Shown in pieces: positions 19,638-34,164 of a stretch of 64,000 bases of DNA. Numbering within the stretch: position 1 is the stretch's first letter; every line of letters begins with the position of its first letter. Source of the stretch: Rhinopithecus roxellana (Eukaryota > Chordata > Mammalia > Primates > Cercopithecidae); contig NC_044557.1 of assembly GCF_007565055.1 (NCBI RefSeq), positions 67,027,095 through 67,091,094 on the forward strand. Reading direction: 5' to 3'. The notes under the pieces are model-generated. The model ran no database searches. It was not told the DNA's origin and saw nothing but the letters and a program-made list of their open reading frames with translations. Position numbers and translations under genes: made by a program.

Positions 19638-19830
19638 CCAAGTTTCTCAGCCTCAGCACGGTTGACATTTTGGATTAGATAATTCTGTTTGGGGTCTGTC
19701 CTGTACATTTTAGGATGTTTACCATCATCCCCGGCCTTTACCCACTAGGTACTAGTAGCATCCCTACCCCTAGGTTGTGACAACCAAAAATGCCTCCAGA
19801 CATTGCCAAATGTCCTCAGGTTGAGAATCA
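19638..19830 (-). mobile_element. MER20 (hAT-Charlie)
   Basis: TTTCTCAGCCTCAGCACGGT, ACATTTTGGATTAGATAATT and ATGCCTCCAGACATTGCCAA are typical antisense MER20 phrases, and both ends are present. Confidence 0.88.
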
Positions 19831-19904
19831 TGTCCTAGTATATTCTATTCATTAACCTTGACCAATGAACTCCAAAAATTCAAGATATAAACCTCATACC
19901 ATTT

Positions 19905-19906
<2 letters not shown>

Positions 19907-19935
<29 letters not shown>

Positions 19936-20222
19936 GAGACGGAGTCTCGCTCTGTCGCCCAGGCTGGATTGCAGTGGCCGGATCTCAGCTCACTGCAAGC
20001 TCCGCCTCCCGGGTTCACGCCATTCTCCTGCCTCAGCCTCCTGAGTAGCTGGGACTACAGGCGCCCGCCAGGTCGCCCGGCTAGTTTTTTTTTTTTTGTA
20101 TTTTTAGTAGAGACGGGGTTTCACCATGTTAGCCAGGATGGTCTTGATCTCCTGACCTCGTGATCCGCCCGTCTCGGCCTCCCAAAGTGCTGGGATTACA
20201 GGCTTGAGCCACCGCGCCCGGC
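19907..20222 (-). mobile_element. AluY, young Old World monkey type
   Basis: Perfect 18-bp target duplication AAACCTCATACCATTTTC at 19,889 and 20,223. Long polyT. Confidence 0.97.
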
Positions 20223-20484
20223 AAACCTCATACCATTTTCAACACTTCACCTTCACAGGGGCTTAGTTCTTAATTAAATCTTTATGTTTGTTGATGATGA
20301 AAATGAACATAAATAATGATGTAATAAACATATTTTGCATAAATACTTTTCTATCTTTTGCATTATTTTCATTCTAATGACAGTCAAACAGAACAAACAT
20401 TTTAAAGGCTTCTCATTTATACTGTTAATCACTGACTAAAGAGTTGTACCAATTTACATTTCTACTATCAGTTTAAGAGTCTAT

Positions 20485-20807
<323 letters not shown>

Positions 20808-20936
20808 TCACCAGCATCGATTATTATGTGTATATTTCTATCTTTGCTAATATGAATTCTTATTTCTATTTTAATATTTATGTTTATACAAATTTGTGTT
20901 GTTCTTATTTATATTTTTGAGCACTAATCAGAGTGA

Positions 20937-22154
<1,218 letters not shown>

Positions 22155-22440
22155 ATACTTTCTCCACTTTGTTTAACTAATGGGTAATAGGCTTAATACC
22201 TGGGTGATGAAATAATCTGTACAACAAACCTCCATGACACAAGTTTAGCTATGTAACAAACCTGCACATGTACCCCTGATACTTTCTCCACTTTGTTTAA
22301 CTAATGGGTACTAGGCTTAATACCTGGGTGATTAAATAATCTGCACAATAAACCTTCGTGACACAAGTTTACCTATGTAACAAAACTGCACATGTACCCC
22401 TGAACTTAAAAGTTAAAAAATATTTTAAAAATTAAAAAAA
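22155..22440 (+). mobile_element. L1 3' tail with an internal 124-bp tandem duplication
   Basis: CTGCACATGTACCCCTGAAC followed by TTAAAAGTTAAAAAATATTT is an L1 3' terminus. The preceding 124 bases occur twice (units starting 22,155 and 22,279), differing at several positions. Confidence 0.88.
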
Positions 22441-23424
22441 GAAAAAGTAATCAAAAAACAAAATAATTTATTGCTAGTATGATTCCATCCTGCACAGCTG
22501 TTCTCTGGAGTGTGGTCGTTTACCTCTGTCTGGCTTCTCTCCTACCTAAGTGCTTGCCGCCACCCATGGAAGATTTGATGGACATGGACATCAGCCTCCT
22601 GAGGCTCCAGAACTATCTTTTTTGGTTGTGAACTAGAGGTCAACAAAGATTATCACTTTAAGGTGGATAATGATGAAAATGAACACAAGTTATCTTTAAG
22701 AATGGTCAGTTTAGGGGCTGGTAGAAAGGATGGATTGTATATGGTCGAAGCAGAAGTAACGAACTATGAAGGCAGTCCAATTAAAGTAATACTAGCAACT
22801 TTAAAAATTATGTACAGTCAATGATTTATCTTGGGGACCTTGAAACAGCATCGCCTGTGGCCTTAACACTCAGTGTGTTTCAGGGCCTGGGCATATGAGT
22901 ACACAGCACTTAATAGGTATGAAGGAAGACGCAAAGCAGGAGATGAAGAGGAGGGAGATGTGAGACTCTTTAGTATATCTGGAAAGTGATCTGCCCCTGG
23001 AAGTGGGTGCATTTCCACAAGAAAAAAATAAAACTTCTTGCTGATGAAAATCACGATGATGATGATGAAAAGGAAGAAGATTTTGATAAGGGGAAAGATG
23101 AAAAAGCTCTAGTGATCTATACAAGATACTCCATCCAAAAAATGCACAAAAATCAAACCAAAATAAAAAAGACTCAGAACTATCAAGATTAAGACCAAAA
23201 GGTCAAGAATCCTTCAAAAACAGGGGGAAAAAACCTCTTAAAACACCAAAAGGACCTAGTTTTGTGGAAGACATTAAAAGCAAAAATGCAAGCAAGTATA
23301 GAAAAAGTTGTTCTCTTCCCAAAGCTAAGTACATCAATTACGTGAATAATTCCTCCTGGATGACTGACTAGGAGGCTATTCACGATCTCTGGAAGTGGAA
23401 GAAGTCTCTTTAAGAAAATAGTTT

Positions 23425-24126
<702 letters not shown>

Positions 24127-24362
24127 CTATCTCTTTTTCTTTTCTTTCAAAAAAATCTTTTAACCCAATGGTTCTTTTAGAGACAAAAATTATCTATCAT
24201 TTCATTTCTATAACAGTTGATATCTAACTGTCCTTTTTATAATTCAGAGTGAGAAGTTCCCTACCGTGTTGGATAAATATTGTCCAGGTTCCATCGGCAA
24301 AAATGTGTTGTCCAAAATGCCCCTTTAGTTTTTAAAGATGAAACTCCATCCTTTGTTTTTTG

Positions 24363-24659
24363 TTTTTTTTTTTTTTTGAGGCAGAGTCATGCTCTGTCAC
24401 TCAGGCTGGAGGGCAGTGGCACTATCTTGGGCTCACTGCAGCCTCTGGCTCCCAGGCTCAAGCGATTCTCCTGCCTCAGCCTCCCAAGTAGCTGGGATTA
24501 CAGGCATGTGCCACCACACTCAGGTAATTTTTGTATTTTTAGTAGAGATGGGGTTTCACCATGTTGGTTAGGCAGGTATCAAACTCTTGGCCTCAAGTGA
24601 TCTGCCCACCTCAGCCTCCCAAAGTGCTGGGATTACAAGTGTGAGCCACCATGCCTGGC
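24363..24659 (-). mobile_element. Alu in the NPM1 pseudogene 3' UTR
   Basis: Antisense Alu between CTCCATCCTTTG and CTTTGCTTGGTTTT, which are contiguous in NPM1 mRNA. Confidence 0.94.
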
Positions 24660-24981
24660 TCTTTGCTTGGTTTTCAGTATACATGTATGTATGGAATAAA
24701 AAATAAATTTTTCCCTTGAAAAAGTTGTAAGAAAAAAATAAATCTTGTATGCATCTTAGGAGTGCTTAAACTTAGATATTTCCAGATGAGTAGTGTTTAG
24801 ATAGGTGGAAATGGAGGAAAAGGTGTGGCATGCCCATGGATATCTAGTATGCTTATATGCATAGTACAGTATTAAAAAAGTGAGTTGCTTCTCTGTAAAA
24901 ACATATTACTTTACTATTAGAAACCACTGGAGAGCAACCATGCCCTGCTTATATTAAACATCTTTGCTAGATTCTTATTTG

Positions 24982-25449
<468 letters not shown>

Positions 25450-25563
25450 GCTTGCTAAATTTTTAAGTGAGATACATTAAACTTCATAAAAATTAGAGCT
25501 AACATTTATTGAGCACTCTGTTATACTGCCTCCCAAGTATAACATGGTAATTAAAACACTGGA

Positions 25564-25874
25564 GCCCAGGCATGATGGCTCACCCCTGTAATCCCAGCAC
25601 TTTGGGAGGCCCAAGTGGGCAGATTACTCGATCTCAGGACTTGGAGACCAGCTTGGCCAACATGGGAAAAACCCGTCTCTACTAAAAATACAAAAATTAG
25701 TTGGGTGTGGTGGTGCACGCCTGTAGTCCTAGCTATTCAGGAGGGCGAGGCACAAGAATCACTTGAACCTGGGAGGTGGACGTTGCAGTAAGCTGAGATT
25801 GCACCACTGCTCTCCAACCCGGGCGACAAAGCAAGACTCCATCTCAAAAAAACCCGGAAACTAAAAAAAACCCA
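25564..25874 (+). mobile_element. Alu, diverged
   Basis: Full-length, with a tail containing CCC interruptions; flanking AAACACTGGA and AAACATTGGA. Confidence 0.9.
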
Positions 25875-25933
25875 AAAACATTGGAAAGTGCTGCGAGGTA
25901 TAGTTCAGTTTAGAAACTAAGAATCCAAGACAA

Positions 25934-26213
<280 letters not shown>

Positions 26214-26574
26214 AATCCAAGACAAAAAGTCTGCTTCAGGACCACACACAAGCACGAAGAAATCAAGATAGTTCAAGCATATACCTAACAAAAACAAAAA
26301 AAAAAAATTGCCTTTAGGCTCATTTTGTGATGGCAGATAAAAGCCTCTGGAATTCTGACAAGTTTGTGAAGCCATCTTACAGAACTGGTTATTGTAATTG
26401 GGTGAACTTCATCCAAAACTGGTGAAAGCATCAGGTTGGGGATAGTCTGGTGGTTGTTACTTTCTGTGCGACCTAATACTGAGGCTCTAAGAAATTCTGT
26501 GGTGAATTTCTGTAGGGGGACACAGCAGAAAAGGTATAAGATAGGTCAGAAAACCTGGGTCCTATAATATATAA

Positions 26575-26815
26575 TAATAATGACGACCCTTTACTGGTTG
26601 TTTCCTATGTACCAGGCACTGTGCTAACCGCATGCTTCATTTAATCCTTACAATACCTCTGTAAGGTATTTATTATTACCACCGCTTTGCAGGTGAATAG
26701 GCTGAAGTTCAGAGGTGTACGGTCACACAACTAGTAAGTAGGAGAGCCTGGATTCAACACCTAGTGTCTATTCCCTTGTGCTAAACAACACCGTGCCCTC
26801 TGATTCTTCACTTTC
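26575..26815 (-). mobile_element. MIR fragment
   Basis: TACCAGGCACTGTGCTAACC, ATTTAATCCTTACAATACCT and GGTCACACAACTAGTAAGTA are a long, well-kept antisense MIR. Confidence 0.85.
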
Positions 26816-26934
26816 CTCATCTGTAGATCTAAAAGGATTAAATTAGAAAATCTCAAAATTTCTACTGCTTCTAAAACTCTGTGTTCTAAATTACATTACT
26901 ATCTTCCAAAGCTAATGAAATATGCAGGGTTCCG

Positions 26935-27125
26935 AGGAGCTTGATACCTATTTTTCTCCAAAGGACATGATTTCCCCTGTCTACGCCTCTGTCCTAAAAC
27001 CTCCTTTGGTTTCCCACTATCTAACGTGGTTTCAACTATTTATGAGGAGCTTTCGTGGCAAGGAGTGATTCTTCCCAGTAGGCAATCCTAAAAATGAGCG
27101 CAGTGCTTGGCGCACAATAAATGCT
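26935..27125 (+). mobile_element. L2 3' fragment
   Basis: CAGTGCTTGGCGCACAATAA followed by ATGCTCCATA is the L2 terminal pattern, preceded by L2-like CTCCTTTGGTTTCCCACT. Confidence 0.6.
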
Positions 27126-27211
27126 CCATAGACCATTTATGAAATTAGGTCTAAGTGGACTTCAAGGAAAATGTGAATCTGCTGAAATGAACTACTAGCC
27201 AGGATATTAGG

Positions 27212-27247
27212 AAGAAAACCAGGCTGACGAAGAAAACCAGGCTGACG
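27212..27247. repeat. 18-bp tandem duplication
   Basis: AAGAAAACCAGGCTGACG occurs twice without a mismatch, followed by a third partial start, just upstream of the CpG-rich promoter. Confidence 0.95.
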
Positions 27248-27559
27248 AATAAAACCGCAAATGGAGAAGCCCTTTTTGGGGGCTGGAGACAATTTCTGAC
27301 CCGCAGAAACCTGAAGTGGAGTGCCGTTAGGCATGGTGGCGGTGACATTTAGAGGTGGCGGACAAAACGCCGCCTGCGACACTAGAAGAAGCGGAAAACC
27401 CCACCCATCCTGGAACAACCGCAACCAGCCCCGACGCTGGGGTCCCCTTGCCGCCCTGTAGCCTCTTAGTCCCGCCTCTCTCCCAAGGCCCGGCAGTGGC
27501 AGCGACTGCGGCTGCGGCTGCGCAATGGCGCGCGCGTAGGCGGAGCGGCGCGCGCCGCG

Positions 27560-27588
27560 GTCAGCTGACTGCTGGACTGGCACGTGAC
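27560..27588 (+). promoter_or_regulatory. Two E-box/CLEAR-like motifs
   Basis: GTCAGCTGAC (27,560-27,569) is a perfect 10-bp palindrome. GGCACGTGAC (27,579-27,588) differs by one base from the CLEAR consensus GTCACGTGAC bound by TFEB/TFE3/MITF. Many lysosomal and V-ATPase genes carry CLEAR elements near their start sites, so lysosomal-stress control of this promoter is plausible. The motifs are seen; binding is inferred. Confidence 0.6.
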
Positions 27589-27599
27589 TTGTTCTGTGG

Positions 27600-27737
27600 G
27601 CGCTGGGGTAGAGGAACCCTTGAGGCCGGAGCTTAGGTCGGGAGGGGATGGATCGCTGAGCCGATAGCGTCCGCCAGGCCGCCCGCCTCCGTACCTGTTA
27701 CTGCTGTCACTTCCTCGTTTGACACCTTCCTGGGTCA
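27600..27737 (+). other. ATP6V1C1: ATP6V1C1 exon 1, non-coding 5' UTR (start approximate)
   Basis: The right edge is set by a good donor, GGTCA|GTGAGC, with GT at 27,738-27,739. The left edge is a guess: the segment lies just downstream of the E-box pair in the CpG-rich block, and no TATA box fixes the start. It contains a three-codon upstream ORF at 27,648-27,659. It joins to the acceptor at 48,609, so the 5' UTR is split by a 20.9-kb intron. The donor is read from sequence; the transcription start needs cap data. Confidence 0.6.
27648..27659 (+). other. Three-codon upstream ORF (Met-Asp-Arg-stop)
   Basis: ATGGATCGCTGA lies in the presumed 5' UTR exon, about 80 bases before the exon 1 donor. 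It has G at -3 and G at +4, a favourable start context. If the transcript begins upstream of it, ribosomes would meet it before the main ATG. Confidence 0.45.
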
Positions 27738-27909
27738 GTGAGCGATGGCTCTCCCCGGATGGGGAGTCCTGGTCAGGCCGAAGCTTGCGCTGCGGTCGCC
27801 GTCTGGGAAGGACGGGGGTGGGTGCGGGGGCAGAGACCGTGGCGTTGGGGCTGGAGCTGGCTGGGTGGCTGTGTCTGCCTTCTCGGCGCCAATTCACCGT
27901 CGGGGGCCT

Positions 27910-29250
27910 AGGTTCCGTCTCTAAGGAAGAGAAGGAGGGAAAAAGAGAAAGCTCTCGTGGATAGTTAATGACAGGCGGAAAGGAGAGATACAGCGATCTG
28001 GCACCTTTCTTCTTGGGTAGGAATGCACGCCGCCTGATTGAGGGGGATGAAGTGACAGAGAGGTCCAGGTGAGGCTATGGAGTGGTGTGTGTGAGGTCAC
28101 AGCTAGCTCAAGTGCCTTCACTGGGTGTGTGTGGGTGGGGGGTGCGCGGGTGTCGGGGGCTCGAGGGTGGTGGGATGACAGTTTAAAGGCCTAGTAGCCC
28201 CTCACTGCAGGCAGGGAGCCCTCACAGAGTACACAAGGTCCCTCTAGGAATGGGAAAGAAGAGGAATCCAGAGAACCCCACTATTTTTTAGTAGAATGTG
28301 GGAGGGTAGGCAAAAAAAACAAAACCCTAGAAGATAACTTGGTGAGAGTCACGTAAGGCATATTGAATCACTTGAGAAACAGGAGTATGGGGGAAGCTAG
28401 TACTCTTTTCAGAGGAAAGTTCTGGTATGTTAGGGAAAAATCACGTGCTTCAGTGAGAGCCCAATACTTAGCACCTCTCTGGGAATGGAGCGGTGGGATG
28501 TAAACCGTCTATCCTTAGGAGTTCGCACTAATGTTAGAGAGAAAAGTCACACACAGGACACGTTAAAATACGATGCAGTTTATATATAATTACCAAAAAG
28601 AGAATGCGAAGTGCTTAGAAAGTGTGGAGCAACGACACGTGTAAACTGGCACTATGGGAAAATATTCTGGAGGAAAGAAAACTTGAGCCTTGGCAAGCCC
28701 TTAGGATTTGAACAGGTTGAGAGAAATGGGAGTAATTTTACAGGCGGGGAAAGCTACAGTATTTGAAAGCCTGAAGATGGGGATAGGGAATGCTTCTTGG
28801 GGAGTCAGAAGTCTAGCTTTTATAGTGGATTGCACTGTGGAGAAGTGGGAAAGAAAGTTGGGAGTCAGGTAACGAGGACTTTTGAATGGTAGTCATTTAC
28901 TTATTCATGCAAATAATGTGTATTGAATACATGCTATATGCAGGTACGGTGCTGATGGTAGGGTTTAGAAAATTGTCTTTATAGAGCTTACAGGCAAGCA
29001 TAGGGGATGGATTTTAAAAATCAAGCAAGCGTGAAATGTGCTTTGAAGGAATGACAGTGGTATGAAAGAGTGTACTAGGGGCATGTGTATTATGGAAGAT
29101 TTTAAAAAAGGCATTGCTAAGAATATGACTTTTTAAAAATTAAAACAGTTTTATTTATTTTCTTCATACCCTCTCCCTCTGAGACTTTTGACCTGAGATC
29201 TGAAGAGACTGAAAAAGGAATGTGAAGGTGTGAATGAAAAGAACATTCCA
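27910..29250. other. 5' end of intron 1, mostly non-repetitive
   Basis: Contains a G/T-rich stretch (28,120-28,170) and an L2-like piece near 28,905-29,060. No exon recognised. Confidence 0.5.
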
Positions 29251-29547
29251 GGCCTGGCAGGGTGGCTCATGACTGTAATCCCAACATTTTGGGAGGCTGA
29301 GGTGGGAGGATTGCTTGAGGCCAGGAGTTCAGGACCAGTCTCGGCAACATAGTGAGACTTCCGTCTCTACAAAAAATAAGAAAATTACTAGCTGAGAGTG
29401 GTGTGTGCCTGTAGTCCTAGCTGCTCAGAAGGCTGAGGCAAGAGGATCATTTGAGCTCAGTAGTTCGAGGCTGCAGTGAGCTATGATCATGCCACTGCAC
29501 TCCCTCCTGGGAAACAGAGCTAGACCCTGTCTGTGAAAAATGAGAAA
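29251..29547 (+). mobile_element. Alu, old (AluJ-like)
   Basis: Diverged; flanked by GAAAAGAACATTCCAGG and GAAAGGAACATTTCAGG, itself inside an older decayed repeat. Confidence 0.9.
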
Positions 29548-31330
29548 GGAACATTTCAGGCTGAAGCAACAGCGTATGTCAAGGCCCTGAAATGTGAAGA
29601 GGAAAAAAGCTTTTCAGCGTTTTTGAAAGGCTAGTGTGGCTGACACGGGGAGGGAGAGAGGCAGGTGGAGAAAGCTGGGGTCAGGCCAAGCAGAGCTTTT
29701 ATTCTAAAAACAGAGGGAAGCCAGTGAAGATTACAGGCAGTGGATTGAGACAGGTTGTGGCTTTTTTTTGGGAATAATGGAGGGTGGCAAAAGTGAATGA
29801 GGGGAGACCCGCTCAGGGAAACATTGTTGTAATCCACTGCAGGATACCTTCTCTCTCCACTGAGGACTTATGGAGAACGTTTAACTGTACTCACTTTTCG
29901 AGGGTTCAGGAGTTGGGGAAGGGAAAGAATGATTAGATTCTATCTGCACCCTTCACAGGGTAGTTGTAACTACCCTCGAGGCAGTCCTGAAGTACATATC
30001 GGAGGCTCTTTTGCAAAAATTTGTTTTGGCTTTTCAAATTTATCGTTTTGTAAGGTCATCTATTTCAGAATATCTTTTATTGAAATATAGTTAGTTACAG
30101 GGAGGGATCACTTTCATGTCTATTTTGTTCTCACAGTTCTTTGAAAGACAGTAAATGAAAATGCTATTCTTTATATAGATGGGAACCTGGAACTAGAAAC
30201 AGGTAAAGGGATTTGGCTGAGTCTGGAGTAACTGCCACAGTTTCTGACTGCTGATGTATTCCTGCTGATTACCTACGCAGTACTAACTACAGTCACATCT
30301 AGAGAAAAGGGCGTTTTTTTTGAAGTGCACAGTAGTCTTTGATTCAGCATTTTTTTTTTTTTTTGGCGAACTTCTCCCTGAAGATTCAGCACTGTTGATG
30401 AACTTTTTCTAGTAGAACAGCTTCAAAGAAATTGGCAGTGGTGGGCTGTGTCTTATCTGTAATCTTGGGTAGAGCTGTTCAATTTACAGTTCATCTGGAG
30501 GAGACAATGAACAACAAGGTGAACTGAAAGTGCTCAGGTTGTCAATCACAGCTCTTTGGCAACAAGTGAGTCTCAAATTATGCTGAAGAGTGAGTCTCAG
30601 GGTTCCGTCTCAGAAGACCTGGATCTTTTTCTCTTTTGGTATACCTTGCAGGGACTAGATAAAATCTAAAGAAACAGTACTCAGGATCTAACTGAATGTT
30701 GAGAACTAGATAGTGTAATTCAGCTTTTAAAACTTGGCACAAAATACTCATTTTTATTTTTTTGGTATATTGGTCTTAGAAGCCTCATGTACATTAGTTT
30801 TTGCAACCTAAAAAGAAACTTTAGGGCTTCAAAAATCTGATTTTGTGATTATTTCCACAACTCATGAGATAATACCATTGGCCAACTGGAATGCCAAAGT
30901 AAACCTTTGCCAAAGGTCTCCATGTAGTTTACCCATCCCTAAGCAGTAAGTCTTCTTTTGAACTTGATTCTGCTTAGGAGTACTACAGTTTTGACTGAGT
31001 ACCTCCTACTTACAATTTTGCTCTTGTACATATTTGAATCTGTCTACAGGTTACATCTTTTTCACTCTTTGGATGTGGAATTATATATCATTTTATTTAT
31101 AAATTAATTCATGTTAGATTTCCATTTTTCATCAATTTTTTAAGACAGACATAGTATAAACATTAGCATAGTGCCCTTGGGAAGCTTAGGCAATGAACCA
31201 AGGCAATCTAAAATTTCCTATTGACATGAGTGATTCTTGGAACTAGAAATTTCAAACTATGTTCTTGATGCTGAAACAGAATTTTTTTCCAGCGGTACAT
31301 CTACTTCTAACATTATACCATGTGCAAATG
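29548..31330. other. Intron 1, no confident feature
   Basis: Decayed repeat-like sequence to about 29,830, then about 1.5 kb apparently unique and AT-rich. No coding signal. Confidence 0.45.
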
Positions 31331-31332
31331 TG

Positions 31333-31457
31333 CTATGCATTTATTGAGTTAAAAAAATGAGCCAGGTAGGCAGTGGAGGAGAGGTGCTTTGGTTACTATG
31401 CATTTATTGAGTTAAAAAATAAGCCAGGTAGGCAGTGGAGGAGAAGTGCTTTGGTTA
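31333..31457. repeat. 63-bp tandem duplication
   Basis: Units begin at 31,333 and 31,396 (CTATGCATTTATTGAGTT...). They differ by a one-base A-run change and two substitutions, so the duplication is fairly recent. Confidence 0.95.
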
Positions 31458-31697
31458 CATCAGGGGATGAAAGTATTAACTGTATATCTAAAATGTGGGG
31501 GATATGTTTGTGTCTGTGTGAGTATGTGTGTGTATTTGAAAATGCTAGGTAAGTGGTGTTTTATAGAAAGGGATCAATGTATCTTCTAAGGTATTTTAAG
31601 CAGACTATCAATGAATAGGAAGTTATAAATTAAGGCATGTTAACAGGTGGTTTAACTTTACCATGAAAGGTTTTCCTTTTGAATCAGCCCATAGTTT

Positions 31698-31850
31698 AGT
31701 GTTTCTGTGTAGGTGCTATTGGCAGTTTGGAGGTCTGTTTCGCCCCTCCCACTAAATGCTGATTAGCGATCTCCACACTGGGACAACCCAAAATGCTCCC
31801 ATACATTTCCAAACTCCTCCTGGAGGAGAGAGGCACCATTTGGTTGCAAA
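31698..31850 (-). mobile_element. MER20-like remnant
   Basis: TGGGACAACCCAAAATGCTC, then CATTTCCAAACTCCTCCTGG, parallels the MER20 at 19,638, more decayed. Confidence 0.6.
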
Positions 31851-31963
31851 ACATGCATGTGGTGTCATTGTTTATTTGTTGGACAACTATTAAGATGTTG
31901 AGGATACAGAGGTTAAAAGTAATATTTTAATAAACTGCATATAATGGAATTCAAGTAATTTAA

Positions 31964-32287
<324 letters not shown>

Positions 32288-32394
32288 TTGATGTTTTAAT
32301 GTAACTCCTTTAGTATAAAATTACTGAAACTATATCCTAATATTTATTTGAGGCATTTGTCTTTCGTAAAACTGCATGAATAACTCAAATAGAG

Positions 32395-32580
32395 TCCCCT
32401 CAATCTCAATAAAATGTAGTCACTAACTGACTTTGGGCAACTAATTTCACCAGCTGTTCCCTCGTTTGCAGGTAGGGGTGGTGATAACATCTCTTTTGAA
32501 GGAATTAAGTACAAAATTGCTTTAGTAGATGGAAGTGCTTATCACTGGGCACAACACATGGTACATATTCAGTGATTGTT
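32395..32580 (+). mobile_element. MIR fragment
   Basis: GACTTTGGGCAACTAATTTC then ACTGGGCACAACACATGGTA follow sense MIR order. Confidence 0.6.
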
Positions 32581-33300
32581 GTTACCTGTAAACAGAGTCT
32601 CAGCCTTACTTAGAGTCATGAATTGGAGAAAACTAACTTATCTTAAAGTCTTTAAGTTGGTGAATTTCATGCCAAAATGCATTGTATTAGGGATATCAGC
32701 ACCTTCTAGCAGAATGTGGTACCGTACTCCAGTCACTATTATAAATTACCGGCCCTGAAGAAAAGGGAAGTCATGTTTTGCAAGCCATGAGTGTAGATTC
32801 AGGGAATCCCCTGGCATGGAAGGAATTATTTGCCCTCTGGGTCACTGCTGAGTTGCCTGTGCAGAGGAGGAGTCTCTAGAAGCTGAGAAGGTTTTGGTGA
32901 TTACTTGCAGTAATGGGTGTACGACAGGGCCCTCCTGGCCACATCTGCCAATTCAGCAGCTTTACCAGAAGTTACTAGAAATTTTTCCAGCATTGTGTTG
33001 TGTATGTGTTACATCTGCAACCCCACTCCACGATGTCACAATGTGTTTCCAGTTTTTATGACAGGCATCTGTGTGAAAGTAAGGCTTTGCTTTTACAGAT
33101 TGCTTTCTAGGCAAATGTGGAATAAAATAAATTGTGGTTGTTGATAAAATGTATCTAATAAAGATTAAATTGTCTTTCATATTTAAGTATACTTATGGCA
33201 ATAAATTATGGTAGACTTAACAGGATTATAGAGCATTTATAAGTATTGTTTTCATTGAAAATAAAGGATGGAATATTTAAGATTTATTTAAGAACGGCAG

Positions 33301-33607
33301 GGCCGGGCATGGTGGCTCACGCCTGTAATCCCAGTGCTTTGGGGGGCAAAGACGGACAGATCCCTTGAGGTCAGGAGTTCAAGAGCAGCCTGGCCAACAT
33401 GGTGAAACTCCATCTCTACTGAAAATACAAAAAATAGTTGGGCATAGTGGCTCGTGCCTGTAATGCCAGCTACTCAGGAAGCTGAGGCGGGAGAATTGCT
33501 TAAACCCAGGAGGCAGAATTTGCAGTGAGCCGAGATTGCGCCAATGGCATTCTAACCTGGGCAACAGAGTGAGACTCTGTCTCAAAAAAAAAAAAAAAAA
33601 AAAAAAA
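33301..33607 (+). mobile_element. Alu
   Basis: Full-length sense Alu; forms an inverted pair with the AluY 250 bases downstream. Confidence 0.94.
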
Positions 33608-33840
33608 CCACATATATTCTGACAGTTTAAACATCTCATTTTGTATGAATCGTGGAAGTATTTCTTGAAAGGTAAAAATCTCCCTTTTAGTTACTGAAAA
33701 TGTTTAAACAAATTGTATTATGTGCAAGCCCCTTCCACAATCCCAGTTAAGATGCTTCTGTTTTGAAGGATAGAATTTTTACGTTCAAAGAGGAAATAGT
33801 TATTTTTACTTTTTATTTGTATGGTGTTAGTGATTTCTAG

Positions 33841-34164
<324 letters not shown>

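Larger units (their letters stand above)
27300..27900 (+). promoter_or_regulatory. ATP6V1C1: CpG-rich, TATA-less promoter region of ATP6V1C1
   Basis: CpG dinucleotides are dense here, especially 27,526-27,560 where GCGCGC tracts cluster, and scarce in the flanks. Visible sites are a GC-box-like CCCGCCTC near 27,472, a YY1-like CAATGGCG at 27,523, and two E-box palindromes at 27,560 and 27,579. No TATA box precedes exon 1. This is the usual housekeeping promoter form and fits a ubiquitous proton-pump gene. Confidence 0.85.

Noticed and set aside
22986..23192. 68-codon frame rich in Asp/Glu/Lys
   Set aside because: It is the acidic part of the NPM1 pseudogene, out of its original context and without a real start.
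27137..27583. Minus-strand 148-codon frame overlapping the promoter
   Set aside because: Open mainly because of CpG-rich composition. Its repeated RQPGFL is just the 18-bp tandem repeat. No domain, splice or conservation evidence.
27466..27897. Minus-strand 143-codon frame across exon 1
   Set aside because: Ser/Pro/Arg-rich low-complexity translation of GC-rich DNA. No recognisable protein.
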